The notes under the pieces: generated by a model
Database searches by the model: none
Seen by the model: only the letters and a program-made list of their open reading frames with translations
What the model was told of the DNA's origin: nothing
Made by a program: the position numbers and the translations under genes
Assembly (NCBI GenBank): GCA_002189035.1
Contig: NEEC01000002.1
Location: 620,001 to 684,000 of the forward strand
From: Utricularia gibba
Lineage: Eukaryota; Streptophyta; Magnoliopsida; Lamiales; Lentibulariaceae
Reading direction: 5' to 3'
DNA length: 64,000 nucleotides
In this document: piece by piece, positions 48,844 through 58,580 of the stretch
Numbering within the stretch: position 1 is the stretch's first letter
Layout of the letters: every line of letters starts with the position of its first letter

Positions 48844-50244
48844 AGTAAACGAAGTTATTCTGTCAAAAAATGTTGGGGAAATGGATCTCCATATTCGGTT
48901 CCCCTGAATTTCCTATTTCTTGGATGCTCTGTTTCGACTGCCCATGGACGAAATGCTTCTTCCCTACTTTTCTGTAGCAGAAGCTTGATTTTTATTGCTT
49001 CTTTAGACCATTTTTCTTGTCTCTCCCTTAATAATGTAGCACATTGAAAATGGTGAATGAGCCGCCATTGGGACTCACCAGGCCTGTGAAAGGCTCAATC
49101 TTTAGCACTTGAGAATGACATCTGACAGTTCCTAATGCACTGGAAATTTGGCCTATGACCATTGGTTTTGGAACGGTGCGCCGTCTATGTACTGTTGCAG
49201 AACTGAAGGGGGGCTGCTACTTGAATAATTTGTCCGAGTAACTCATTGCTGGTCTCCATGCATAGAAAAAACTCTTCATTTTCACTTGTCTGTTGCTGCA
49301 CTTGTTTCATTCCTAAGTCTCTGGTGTAAAACACATCAGGCTTTTTCTTAACTTCATTTTCTTCATTACTGAAGTGTGAGCCAGCCACAACATTCTACCA
49401 TCTCCTTGTGCTTCTGGTTTCGGGTTCGGGCCATAATGATGAACCATTTCTAGTTCCATGGTCCTGATTCAGGCAGTTGTATCTCAAGATTTACCATGAA
49501 TCTTGGATATATGAATAGTCATCATCTCCTTTCTTGAGAGGCTGGCTTGATGGGAATATCTGGTAGAGGCTATCCCCACCATGATGCCTTTTTTACACTT
49601 TTTTGGACAGCCTCAGCGCTGACAGGAGTACACGGATGCACCAAGCTCCCACGAGCAGCCACGTTTCTGAAAAATGTGGCTGTGGTGGCACGGAAACTCG
49701 GGCCGTTGGAGGGATGAGCATTTTCCTTCTCGGGCTCATCACACGCCACCCAGACGTGGCATCCCTACCTTTTGACCCGTCTCTTTTGTTCTTCAAGCAA
49801 TTGGGTTGCAATTTGCAAGCAACGATTTTGCTGTAATTATCTCGATTTACAGATATGGGTTAGCAGCAGGTAACTAAATCAATCTTTTATCCTGTCTACT
49901 GCGCGCGCCGGCCGTCTCTGGCTTTGCCTCTCCATCTTCTTATCCATTCACTTTCTTTATCCTTTTCCCTTGTTGGAGAAAGAGCGTCTTATCCAGTCGT
50001 TTACGGTGGCGATGACCCACTTCCCATTAAATGTGAAATTTACAACAGGCAATCGAATCAAGTTCTGAATCGGGACTGGGTAAGCTTGTTGCCCCTTTTT
50101 ATAAATACCAGGGTTCATTGCGTGCGCAGTTAGCTCATCTGTTTACCTCGATTCCTGCATCTCTCGCCGATTATCATCCTATCGCCGATTTTTCAACGGT
50201 TTTCCTGAAAACCCACAACACAAAAAAGAAATTTTGGTTCAAAG
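48844..50244. other. Intergenic region
   Basis: No gene supported. Short open frames only. The last 250 bp are the promoter and leader of the small membrane-protein gene. Confidence 0.5.
50100..50107 (+). promoter_or_regulatory. TATA box of the small membrane-protein gene
   Basis: TATAAATA 138 bp upstream of the ATG at 50245, with CTTTT-rich sequence before it. Confidence 0.6.
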
Positions 50245-50838
50245 ATGATGAGCCAGGAACCGCAGAATCAAACGGATTACTACTCCAAGGTTTTCTACGA
50301 GCTTTCTGCTTTAATTTTGAACATCATGAGATCGCCTTCGCCGTCGATGGGCTTTTCTGATGAGGATGCCCAGATCCCAGGCCAAAGGAGGCAGATACTG
50401 CCGTTTGAGCAGATTACTCCGGCGGGATTCGCTTCCCTGCTTCTGGGGATTTCCCTTTCTCTGATGCTTTGTGGATCGGTGACTTTTTTTCTTGGGTTTC
50501 TGTTGATGCCTTGGGTCCTTGGATTGGTCATATTCCTGTACTTCGTGGGGATTGTTTCAAGCCTCTCGATGATCGGAAAAGCCCTTCTGTGCCACAACAC
50601 CTGCCCCCCTCCATCAAAAAAACACATTTCATGTAAGAATCCCTTCCACACCTCTCTCTGACTTAAAAGATCTGGAGTGTTTTTTCTTGATCCCTTGCTA
50701 GAGTTCTTTGTTTCATTCAATATCATTCAAAGCTTCCCCTATGGGGGTGAAAAGCATTTATCCATTTTAGCGAACTTAAGCTCATATGCTGCGGCTGATC
50801 TTGTTTTCTTTTTGGCGCTAGCGTGGAAGTTTTTATGA
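50245..50838 (+). CDS. Small conserved membrane protein of unknown function
   Basis: Exons 50245-50632 and 50822-50838 encode 134 residues. Two hydrophobic segments (about residues 60-83 and 88-112) are joined by the short turn LLMPWVLG, preceded by QITPAGFASLLLGIS. I recall similar plant transmembrane proteins with the same two-helix core ending in a short AWKLL-like tail; the tiny second exon here supplies SSWKFL and makes that match, whereas reading through the donor gives an unrelated tail. The first 55 residues are polar and probably cytosolic. Function is not known to me. Confidence 0.78.
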
Positions 50839-51301
50839 ATCACATTTCGATGGGAATGGGGAGGATCGGAGGCATGGAAATGTAAGTGCTGTATATCTGA
50901 TGCACAGGTGGATGAAGCGATCAGCTGTGGTGCTTCAACTCGTATCGATATGAGAGGCCTTTTACAGGGAGGGTCTGTCTGTTGTTGTAAGAATGGCCAT
51001 CCATCCTTGGGGGGGATGAGCTGCTATACTTTGTGTTGGTTGTTGCATCTGGTTGATGTTTTGTGCGTGAGTTCAGAAGCGATGCTTGTCTACAGTCGCT
51101 CGGTTGTTGTCTGATTGGGTGCTGTGTCTGGTGTTTGAAATGTTGACGATGGCAATCCGGCAGGGAGCCGCCGGAGATGGACTGACAATGCGATGACTTC
51201 GTCCCCTTGTACAAACCAGTCCCTTTGTACCCATCTCGACGTCGTTAAAAGAAAATTCAAAACTTTGTTAGCAAACCTTTCCAGGCAGCTTTTGATGAAA
51301 T
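50839..51301. other. Intergenic gap
   Basis: Follows the small membrane-protein gene and should contain its 3' UTR. No other gene seen before the tRNA. Confidence 0.5.
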
Positions 51302-51307
51302 AAAAAA
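51302..51307 (-). terminator. Pol III terminator of tRNA-Ser
   Basis: TTTTTT on the minus strand, starting eight bases after the tRNA 3' end. Confidence 0.75.
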
Positions 51308-51314
51308 CAAATGA

Positions 51315-51396
51315 CGTCGACAGCAGGGTTCGAACCTGCGCGGGCGAAGCCCAACAGATTTCAAGTCTGTCTCCTTAACCACTCGGACATATCGAC
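51315..51396 (-). tRNA. tRNA-Ser (anticodon UGA)
   Basis: 82 nt, class II. The acceptor arms GTCGATA and TGTCGAC pair over seven positions (one G-U), with discriminator G. The D arm carries TCCGAGTGGTTAAGGAGA, the anticodon loop CTTGAAA gives UGA (51361-51363), a variable arm GGGC-TTC-GCCC follows, and the T arm has GGTTCGAACC (B box). No intron. A run of T residues terminates it. It should read UCA and related serine codons. Confidence 0.95.
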
Positions 51397-51414
51397 AATT
51401 TATTAAGTTCTTGA

Positions 51415-51433
51415 TCTCCTTAACCACTCGGAC
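51415..51433 (-). repeat. 19-nt duplicate of the tRNA-Ser 5' half
   Basis: The 19 bases at 51415-51433 repeat 51370-51388 exactly, i.e. the D-arm portion (A box) of the neighbouring tRNA-Ser, in the same orientation and 45 bp away. The rest of a tRNA is absent. Confidence 0.85.
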
Positions 51434-51646
51434 TGACAACAGCTTTTATTTACAAATATTTTTTCCTCTCACAATCTATGAACGGGCCGCCGCTGATTTC
51501 GACTTCAATAAGTTTCCTTCATTAGTATTTTACGGCACAAAAAAGAAAAAAAAAAATCAATAAGGTGGGGGAAGAGTGCGCTTTGGTATCGTCGCCGGAG
51601 CAGCGCTCGATTTCTCTTGCAAGGGACATCCGATCTTGTTGTGATA

Positions 51647-52579
51647 ATGGTATGAAACCTGATGTCGTGTTTGATCTACGCTACGATGACGCTGTTTTGT
51701 AATACAATGTTTCTTCCTTCTTGGTTGGTGCGTTGTTTTTCTTCTGAGTTGTCAACATTTGAATCATTTTTCTGGTTGAATTCTGATGAAGGAGAAATCG
51801 TGGGAGATTTGAGGTTCTCATCCGAGAATTCTGCAGTCTTTTCTTGTTCTCGATGCACGTCGAATTGAATTTTTTTTAATCTTGGATAATGGGTCTGATT
51901 CGTTTCATCTTGTTTGTAATGAGCATTGATTGATCCGTAATGTTAACAATTTATCTTTCTGGAGCACGCGAAGATTTGATTGATCCGTGATGTTAAACTA
52001 TTTCTCTTTCTGGAGCACGCGAAGATTTGATTGATCCGTGATGTTAAACCATTTCTCTTTCTGGAGCAAGCGAAGATTTACATGTATTGGCGTTTATTTC
52101 TTACATTCTGAGTCGCGTCTTAACATGTCCCCTTTTTTTTGTTGCCACGATGTGATCCTGATGGCGCAGATGTGTAGGTTTTTGCGAATGATGTCTCTTA
52201 TATTTTCACAGAGTAGTGTCCGTCATTGCAAACCTTTTGCAGTTGTGTGGTCAAACTTTGAATGTGCAGTTGTTGTAACATGATTCATTAACAGACGACA
52301 TCGAGGAGGCTTGCTGACAGGAAGGTGGAGAGGTTTGAGAAGAATATAACCAAGCGTGGTGCTGTCCCGGAGACTGGCACAAAGAAAGGAAGCAGCTATC
52401 CTGTTGGTCCCATCTTGCTCGGCTTCTTCATTTTCGTCGTCATTGGATCATGTAAAGCTTTCTGACCTTGCTCCTTTTCGTTTCTAAAGTGTATGCAGCG
52501 ACTGATCCCTGTGACAACGTTTCTTTGCACAGCTCTGTTCCAGATCATCAGAACGGCAACAAGTGGGGGAATGGCATGA
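51647..52579 (+). CDS. RAMP4/SERP stress-associated ER protein
   Basis: Coding exons 51647-51649, 52295-52451 and 52533-52579 encode 68 residues. The first coding exon holds only the ATG. The protein starts MTTSRRLADRKVERFEKNI, has PVGPILLGFFIFVVIGS as its single C-terminal transmembrane anchor and ends with QIIRTATSGGMA, matching plant RAMP4 almost throughout. RAMP4 binds the Sec61 translocon in the ER membrane and stabilises membrane proteins under stress. The gene is tail to tail with LCR, 212 bp between the stop codons. Intron 1 contains a 50-bp tandem repeat. Confidence 0.94.
51926..52077 (+). repeat. Three-copy 50-bp tandem repeat in RAMP4 intron 1
   Basis: Copies start at 51926, 51976 and 52027 with the word TTGATTGATCCG and end in CTTTCTGGAGCA.GCGAAGA. 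They differ by a few substitutions; the second and third are most alike. Confidence 0.9.
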
Positions 52580-52791
52580 TTTCTGTAGAACTTCCTGTGT
52601 TTTCTGTGTTGTCATCTGGTTCTAGAACTCTCTGGTGTACCCTGACCATTGCCAATGGCCTAAAGTATCGAATAAACAACTAATTATCCTTCAAATCTCT
52701 AACCCCAAATACAGAATAGCTGGTTCTTGCAGTTTACAATCGAGAAATGAAGAGCAATGCGGAGTAGAAAAGTTTTGTTGTCGAAATCTCC

Positions 52792-53955
52792 TCAAGGGAG
52801 AGCAGTGAGGCATGGCTGAAAAGCTATGCCACTGGCAAGGTACCTGACCTTCCTCCCCAAGGTGATCTTCACCCATTCCCTGCTCATCATGTTGTAAGTT
52901 ACCAGCCGGTTCATTTGCCGGGATCTCAGGGACAACATGAGCAAGCCTTGGTTTCCCAGGCAGGTCATTCTCACGTGCTTTCCATAGAACTCCAAGCACC
53001 ATAAGTTTGGCATTCTGTCAACCTCCTTCCACAGTAAAGTCATCTTCTGCAGCTCCCACACGCAGATGCAGGATGCTGCGTTTTTATTCAACAAGCCCAC
53101 GAGCATGATCTTCCCATCGCGTTCTGCTAGAGTTTGATCGCTTATATGTTGAGGAGAAGGAATGGCTAGCTGCTCCCAGACCCCGGTCTCCATGTTGCAG
53201 GACACAATTCCATCAGGATAGCTACGAAGGAAGTACAGAGTTCCTTTGACACAAATTGCTTGGGACCTGAAGTTGAGTGCCAGTGGAAGCTTGATAGTGG
53301 GGGGCATTTTTCCAGAGTAGCTCCATGAGTTCGTCATGGAGTCATAGATTTCGTACGCGCCCTCACAGCCAACGCACAGTATCTTGTAACCTGACTGCGG
53401 AGAAGGGCCATTTAGAGTCATCCCAACTGCCTCACGAGACCGGAGGTACATCGATTTTTGCGGTAACTCCTTGCAAGACATTGTTAGAGGATTGCAAATG
53501 TGGAAGCTTCTGCCGCCATGATCAAGGAAGCATATGAGCCCTCCTGCTGAGGCCACGGGTGAGCGTCTTGGTGCCGAGATGGAAACTGTGGGCTCCGGAT
53601 GGTACCACCTCTTTGAAGAAGGATCATACATCGATCCCTTGCATACTTTCTCATGAGTAACCGTGTAGAACCAAGATTGAGGCCGCTGCTTCCTCTGAGC
53701 ATACTCTTGGGAGAAACCTTGAGAACATGGCAGCATGTTCCATTTCTTGCAGACTACTCGAAGCCGGAAAATAGCTGCTATCGGCAGTCTTGCTATTACA
53801 GCTTCAATCAGATCTTCGGGGAACTCTTTCCAAATATCCTGGTCCATTGCTTCATTTGAGATTCTAGAGAGACGACTCCGCCCTTTACGAGGTCTCTTCA
53901 CGGAAGCCATACTCGGTTCCAGTATTCTCCTGTTTTCGGATTTCTGGACAGTCAT
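52792..53955 (-). CDS. LCR: F-box protein LCR (LEAF CURLING RESPONSIVENESS), miR394 target
   Basis: One coding exon here, 387 residues from the ATG at 53955. The F-box lies at about 43-85 (FPEDLIEAVIARLPIAAIFR), followed by a kelch-like beta-propeller with GYKILCVGCEGAYE, VSCNMETGVWEQ and the near-invariant ELQKMTLLWKEVDRMPN and LLMLSLRSRQMNRLVTY blocks of Arabidopsis At1g27340. It should act as the substrate receptor of an SCF ubiquitin ligase; the miR394-LCR module sets stem-cell competence in the shoot apex and leaf shape. Start is uncertain: an in-frame ATG at 53910 is also good, and the frame is open to 54042; a likely acceptor (GATATAG) near 53997 suggests a leader intron. The N-terminal extension of the Arabidopsis protein was not found. 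Confidence 0.92.
   Translation of the reverse strand: MTVQKSENRRILEPSMASVKRPRKGRSRLSRISNEAMDQDIWKEFPEDLIEAVIARLPIAAIFRLRVVCKKWNMLPCSQGFSQEYAQRKQRPQSWFYTVTHEKVCKGSMYDPSSKRWYHPEPTVSISAPRRSPVASAGGLICFLDHGGRSFHICNPLTMSCKELPQKSMYLRSREAVGMTLNGPSPQSGYKILCVGCEGAYEIYDSMTNSWSYSGKMPPTIKLPLALNFRSQAICVKGTLYFLRSYPDGIVSCNMETGVWEQLAIPSPQHISDQTLAERDGKIMLVGLLNKNAASCICVWELQKMTLLWKEVDRMPNLWCLEFYGKHVRMTCLGNQGLLMLSLRSRQMNRLVTYNMMSREWVKITLGRKVRYLASGIAFQPCLTALP
53006..53026 (-). promoter_or_regulatory. miR394 target site
   Basis: The minus strand reads GGAGGTTGACAGAATGCCAA followed by A, the known LCR site for miR394, in the codons for EVDRMPN. Confidence 0.93.
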
Positions 53956-56900
53956 CAAGGCGCTGTGGCGGATCTCCTTCGATACGCTAGTTCCTATATC
54001 AAAACACCATTTGCAAAATTCAATACCCATCTTCAGATTCAACAGACATGGAAATTACACATGATACAGGCAGCGAAGGAGAATGCCTTATTTGGAGAGT
54101 GATACATCAAAAACAACCCTCCCGACTAATTCGAAAGGTATTTACATCGGCCTCATGCATATCATCTCAATCAACCAAACAACCTTAGGGCATGGAATTT
54201 AAGTAATAAATCAGAGGACCCAGAAGTCACAACCCAAACACTTCAAATCGAACAATAGAACGAACTTCTTAACCTGAGAGGGTGCTGTGCCCATCTTGGG
54301 GGTTACTGAAATCTCAAGTGTCCCTGGGACAGCGTTTTCGCACCAGAATCTCTTCCGATTGGGCGATAAGTTGCCCATCCATCACTCAAATGGATCACCC
54401 ATGTCTTGCGCCACCCAACTGCAGATTCTACAATACACCACAAGTCAACAAGACACGCCTTTTTGGGTTGATTTTTGTATGCGGCGCTTGGGCGGAAAAA
54501 AGCGCAGAACTTGGGGACGCAAGACAGGTAATACAATACCCGTGTAGAAAAAATTACAAATCTCAGCACTCCCTAAACACGAACACAAAAAAAATTACAC
54601 TACTGTTTTTTGAGCTGCATAGTTAACGCTGACACATATACCATCTTTTATAGAAGAGAGGAATTATTATTTCAAAACAGTCAACCAAATCTTCAGAAAT
54701 GTTTTTTAATGACAAAATACCTACTATCAGATTATGATTATGGCAACAATTCAAATTAATCCTACTTTTCTGCACTCAAAATATGATAGTCTCTCCCGGA
54801 TCAAATTCCCAGCAAATTTAGCAGATGCATCCAAGTAGTGACGATGTTTCAACCAAAAACCCGAAGGAATACCGAATCTACTCTTCACCCGAGCGACGCG
54901 ATAACAAATCCAGAAATCGCAATCAACACTCAACAACAACGTCATAGACGCGACTAAATCAGAAAATCTTCCCGATCGCAAGATCAACACAGTCGTTGAA
55001 AACATGAAGAATTCATTTCGGCAGCGAATCGGCTGCGACCTAATTCAGAATATGCTCCGAAAAGAATCGCCATTACATTCCTTCTCCTGCCCGTTAGCTC
55101 ATCCACCGGAGCAATGAAGTGGGTTGAACAGCAACCGCTTCAATCGCTGGTTTATACCTTCGCAGTTGGGCCACGTTTCATGGGCCTTCTATACAGATCC
55201 CAGCCATAGTGTCATTGACGTTGGGCCAAATCACGCAGGCTCAACTACATGTGGCCCATGATCTTCGATCGCCACTAGTCCACGAAATTATACTATTTTT
55301 AAAAATGAACATTTACCATAAATAAATAATATTTTTTAGTTAATAATTTGTATTATAATATTTTTAATTTTATGTATTATATGAATATTTAGATCGCATT
55401 TGATAGATTTAATGATTTGAAAAATAATTGTATTGATTTTTTACATTTATTATAAATATTTTTTTAATGTTAATCCTATGTGATGTGGGATATTTAAATA
55501 TAAACAATTTAAATAAATTATTATAAAACATTAGTTGATTTTATTGATGGTGAAATGATGGTGAGTGAGTGCACGGTGGTCCCGTGGACGCCACCGCAGC
55601 AGACGAAAACCCTCCGTCCCCAGCATTGAATCCAGATTCACCGAAGTCATTACAGCCTGGCTAATTGCAGACACTGCAGTTGCCAGAGATGTGCCCCCAC
55701 GGCGAAGCTGCAAGTGCAATTCTTCTTCTTACTTTAGGCCCCTTTTTGCTGATCTTCCGATGGGTAAAGTGAATGAAAATGCCCTTTCAACATTCACATT
55801 TTGTTTCAATATTTTACCCCACTTGTTCTATCAACCCCATCTCAGCTTTTTTACTTTTCCTTTGTTTGTTTGCGTGGTGGGCTTTTTTTTTTTTTTTTTT
55901 TTGAGGTCTCTTATCTTTTTGACAGACACTGGGGGTGAAATTGAATGTACTTGCTGTAGCGTAGTCGTTAAGGGAAGTTTTAGTTATTCACGATTGTAGA
56001 CTCTTGGTCTTCGTGATTAATTTTTGTCATTCGAATGTTATTCATATCAGTGAAAGTGAAATTCAGTGTTATTTCTACAGCTTTTATTGATTACTTCTCG
56101 CTTTTTCGTTTCGTTCATATTCTGTGAAGATAACGAACTTGTCTGCTGCTTCAGTGATGGCACAATGGAAGGAAATTGGTATCTGCCATCAGTATTTTTT
56201 TAATAGGTTGTAGTTAATGAACCCTTTTGGTATGTGGTGAGGAATGGCGTTTCTTCTTTTTCCTTCGGATCAATGCCATTTTCGGTGAAAGAGATGAGCA
56301 CTTATGAATAAAGGTGTGAAATATCCCATTCATGAGCATTGGAAGTAGAAAAGATTCCTCTTTTCTCTTGATTTCAACTTTCCCCGCTTTTACCATTTGG
56401 GTTGGTGAGAAGTAAAGACTTTCTGAATGATTTTACTGGACACTGTTGATTGAAAATGAAACCCCCAAGTCATTATAAATTTTCTACTTGTCCTTCACAT
56501 TTTTTCCAGAATGTGGACATTCATTCTATCTTTTCTCCGCTGTACTTGTTGGTAGTACTGAAACTTTTTTGTTCAGTACAAGCTTGTGTACTTCTCCTTT
56601 TTCTCTTTGGATTTCTGGACGCTCCCTACAAGTAAAAGTTTAAAAAACTTAAGGTGTTTCTGTCTTGTGTGTTGAATTAGCCGAGGCGCAGTGTTGCTTG
56701 TAGGTTTCTTTTTGTTTTTGAGGGTATGGTTTCAGCTTCATATCATTTATGAGTCCTTGTCTTCAACAGAACTAATGATTGTGTTGTGCGTGTTCTTGTT
56801 TTTTATTTCAGCTCCTTACAAGAGATGAATGTTTCTGTTTTATGGTACTCCATTAGAATGAATTGTTCTGTGCAATCCCCGTCACAACTTTGAAACAAAA

Positions 56901-57006
56901 GCAGAACTTGGCTTTAGATGGATCAGGATTTACAACTTCCTATCATTTGCAAGAGCAGAAGAGAGACCTAGGCACCAACAGGGACAACGGTGTAATCGGT
57001 ATCTCC
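53956..57006. other. LCR leader, intergenic region and SPL leader
   Basis: About 3 kb without a supported gene apart from an open frame continuing the SPL sequence back to 56857. 54000-55150 likely holds the LCR leader with an intron and its promoter; TGGGCC/GGCCCA words cluster near 55170-55255. 55280-55560 is AT-rich. Confidence 0.5.
55883..55902 (+). repeat. Poly-T tract
   Basis: Twenty consecutive T residues. Confidence 0.9.
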
Positions 57007-58267
57007 ATGGGCTCCATCAGGGATCATGCGTATGCAACTAAGTACTCACGAACAGCTTCAGTTGAATCTTCCATCGTAGATGGTGGGATTCAGAATCCGA
57101 TCTCTAGGCTCATGACTTCTGAGGACTTCCCTAAATGCTCATATATGGGAACATTGATAAAAGATGCTGAGTTTTTTGGAACTTCCTCTCTACTTGCACA
57201 GGCTTCTGTGGGTGCCCTGGAGCCATTGATTGGATTGAAGCTCGGAAAGCGGACTTATTTCGAGAATACCGGCACTCCCTCTTCTCTGAATCTAAGCACA
57301 TCATCTAGACATAAATCGTCCTTTCAGAATCGCATACCTCGTTGCATTGTGGAGGGCTGCAGCGTTGATCTCTCATCAGCTAAAGGCTATCATCGGAAGC
57401 ACAGAGTTTGTGAGTATCACTCCAAATGCTTCAAGGTCGTCATCTCAGGAGTTGAGCGCCGGTTCTGTCAACAATGTAGCAGGTATCATCAGTTCTTTTA
57501 ACTATGCTTCCTTGCCGTATTTTCTAATCTGTATCTCTCCCTACATTAAGGTTCCACATCCTGTCGGAGTTTGATGACAAGAAGCGCAGCTGTAGACGGA
57601 GACTATATGATCACAACGCCCGTAGAAGGAAGCCACAGCTGGAAACTTTCCATATTAACGCTGCTGCCCTCTCATCATCCTTCTATGGTCCTGCAAGGAT
57701 TTTCACAAGGAAATTATTCATCTTGAGCTTAAGATATTAGTACTAATGTGCTTCCTTTTACACTGCGCAGGAGGGAAACAGATGAGTTTTCGGTTGATCA
57801 ATGGCTCAGCTTGCCACTCGGGAGAGTTGGGTAGCTCTGTATGGGATCACACCTCAAGCAGCCCCAAGTTCACAATCACCGGAGGATATCCTACAAAATT
57901 AGGCAGAGGTGGGTTTTTTCCATCCAGGAATCTGACTTCCAAGATCATTCCGTTTATTATACTGCAGACAATATCTTCTTCTCCATGAGTGCCAGGTACG
58001 AGGAATTCCTCGCATCCGGAGGTAGCACCGGAGCACTTCGGTGCTTACTCTCTTCTGTCAGCCAGCCACCGGGACTCGAGAGGAGTAGAATCTGTACCTT
58101 TTCATTGTCAAGGCATGCCCTGTGCAGCTGAGCCTGTGCTTCATGGAATGCATGAGCATCTACTGCCATTTTCTTATGGGGAAATCCCATCGTCATGGAG
58201 TCTCCCCAAAATCCAAACTTTCAGGACGCCCTACGAGTCTGATTTTTACGCCAATACGCTCAAGTAA
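57007..58267 (+). CDS. SQUAMOSA promoter-binding-like protein (SPL2/10/11 type), start uncertain
   Basis: Exons 57007-57482, 57551-57687, 57771-57908 and 57996-58267 give 340 residues. Before the SBP domain stands [14 protein letters not shown], typical of the SPL2/10/11 branch. The SBP domain has CIVEGC, CEYHSK, FCQQCSR|FH and [17 protein letters not shown]. The last intron (57909-57995) is 87 bp, a multiple of three; if it is kept, a TGA at 57986 ends the protein early. With it removed, the frame continues to the GAYSLLS block that carries the miR156 site. The start is unsure: the frame is open from 56857, after a stop at 56854, without an ATG before 57007, and family members normally have more N-termin­al sequence. 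The ATGs at 56825 and 56858 are in another frame and hit a stop at 56891. Confidence 0.82.
58041..58060 (+). promoter_or_regulatory. miR156 target site (variant)
   Basis: GTGCTTACTCTCTTCTGTCA. Against miR156 this pairs throughout with one G-U wobble, closer than the common site, which has a mismatch at the next base. It lies in the SPL last exon, or in the 3' UTR if the upstream intron is retained. Confidence 0.85.
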
Positions 58268-58580
58268 CCGGATTTCGTGGCTTACAGATGCAGTTAAGTT
58301 GCTGGCCAACGCGAAGGCAACAATCTTTTTGAAGGACTCGGTTTCCGAGACCTGCATCGTGATCTAGTGGTGTTGTTTGAATTCATTATTGTCTTAGGCA
58401 GGTTTTCTTATTCTCCATCGTGTGGCAACTGTGTAAAAGAAGTGATTTTCCTTGAAAGATGAAATATTTGTACAATCACTTGCGTTGTTCAGGAACGCTC
58501 ATTACAGGAAATGGAAACGGGAAGGGGGTAGATGCAGCAACTCCACTCTCTACCACCAAAACCATCTCCAGGAGCTGCTC
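58268..58580. other. Convergent gap SPL / LHCA2
   Basis: 313 bp between two stop codons of converging genes; their 3' UTRs may overlap. Nothing else seen. Confidence 0.5.

Noticed and set aside
49656-49682. Small hairpin CAGCCAC/GTGGCTG
   Set aside because: A seven-base stem with a 13-base loop is expected by chance and no terminator or small-RNA context is visible.
55565-55999. 144-codon open frame before the SPL gene
   Set aside because: Ends in low-complexity F/L-rich translation of a poly-T tract; more likely leader or intergenic.
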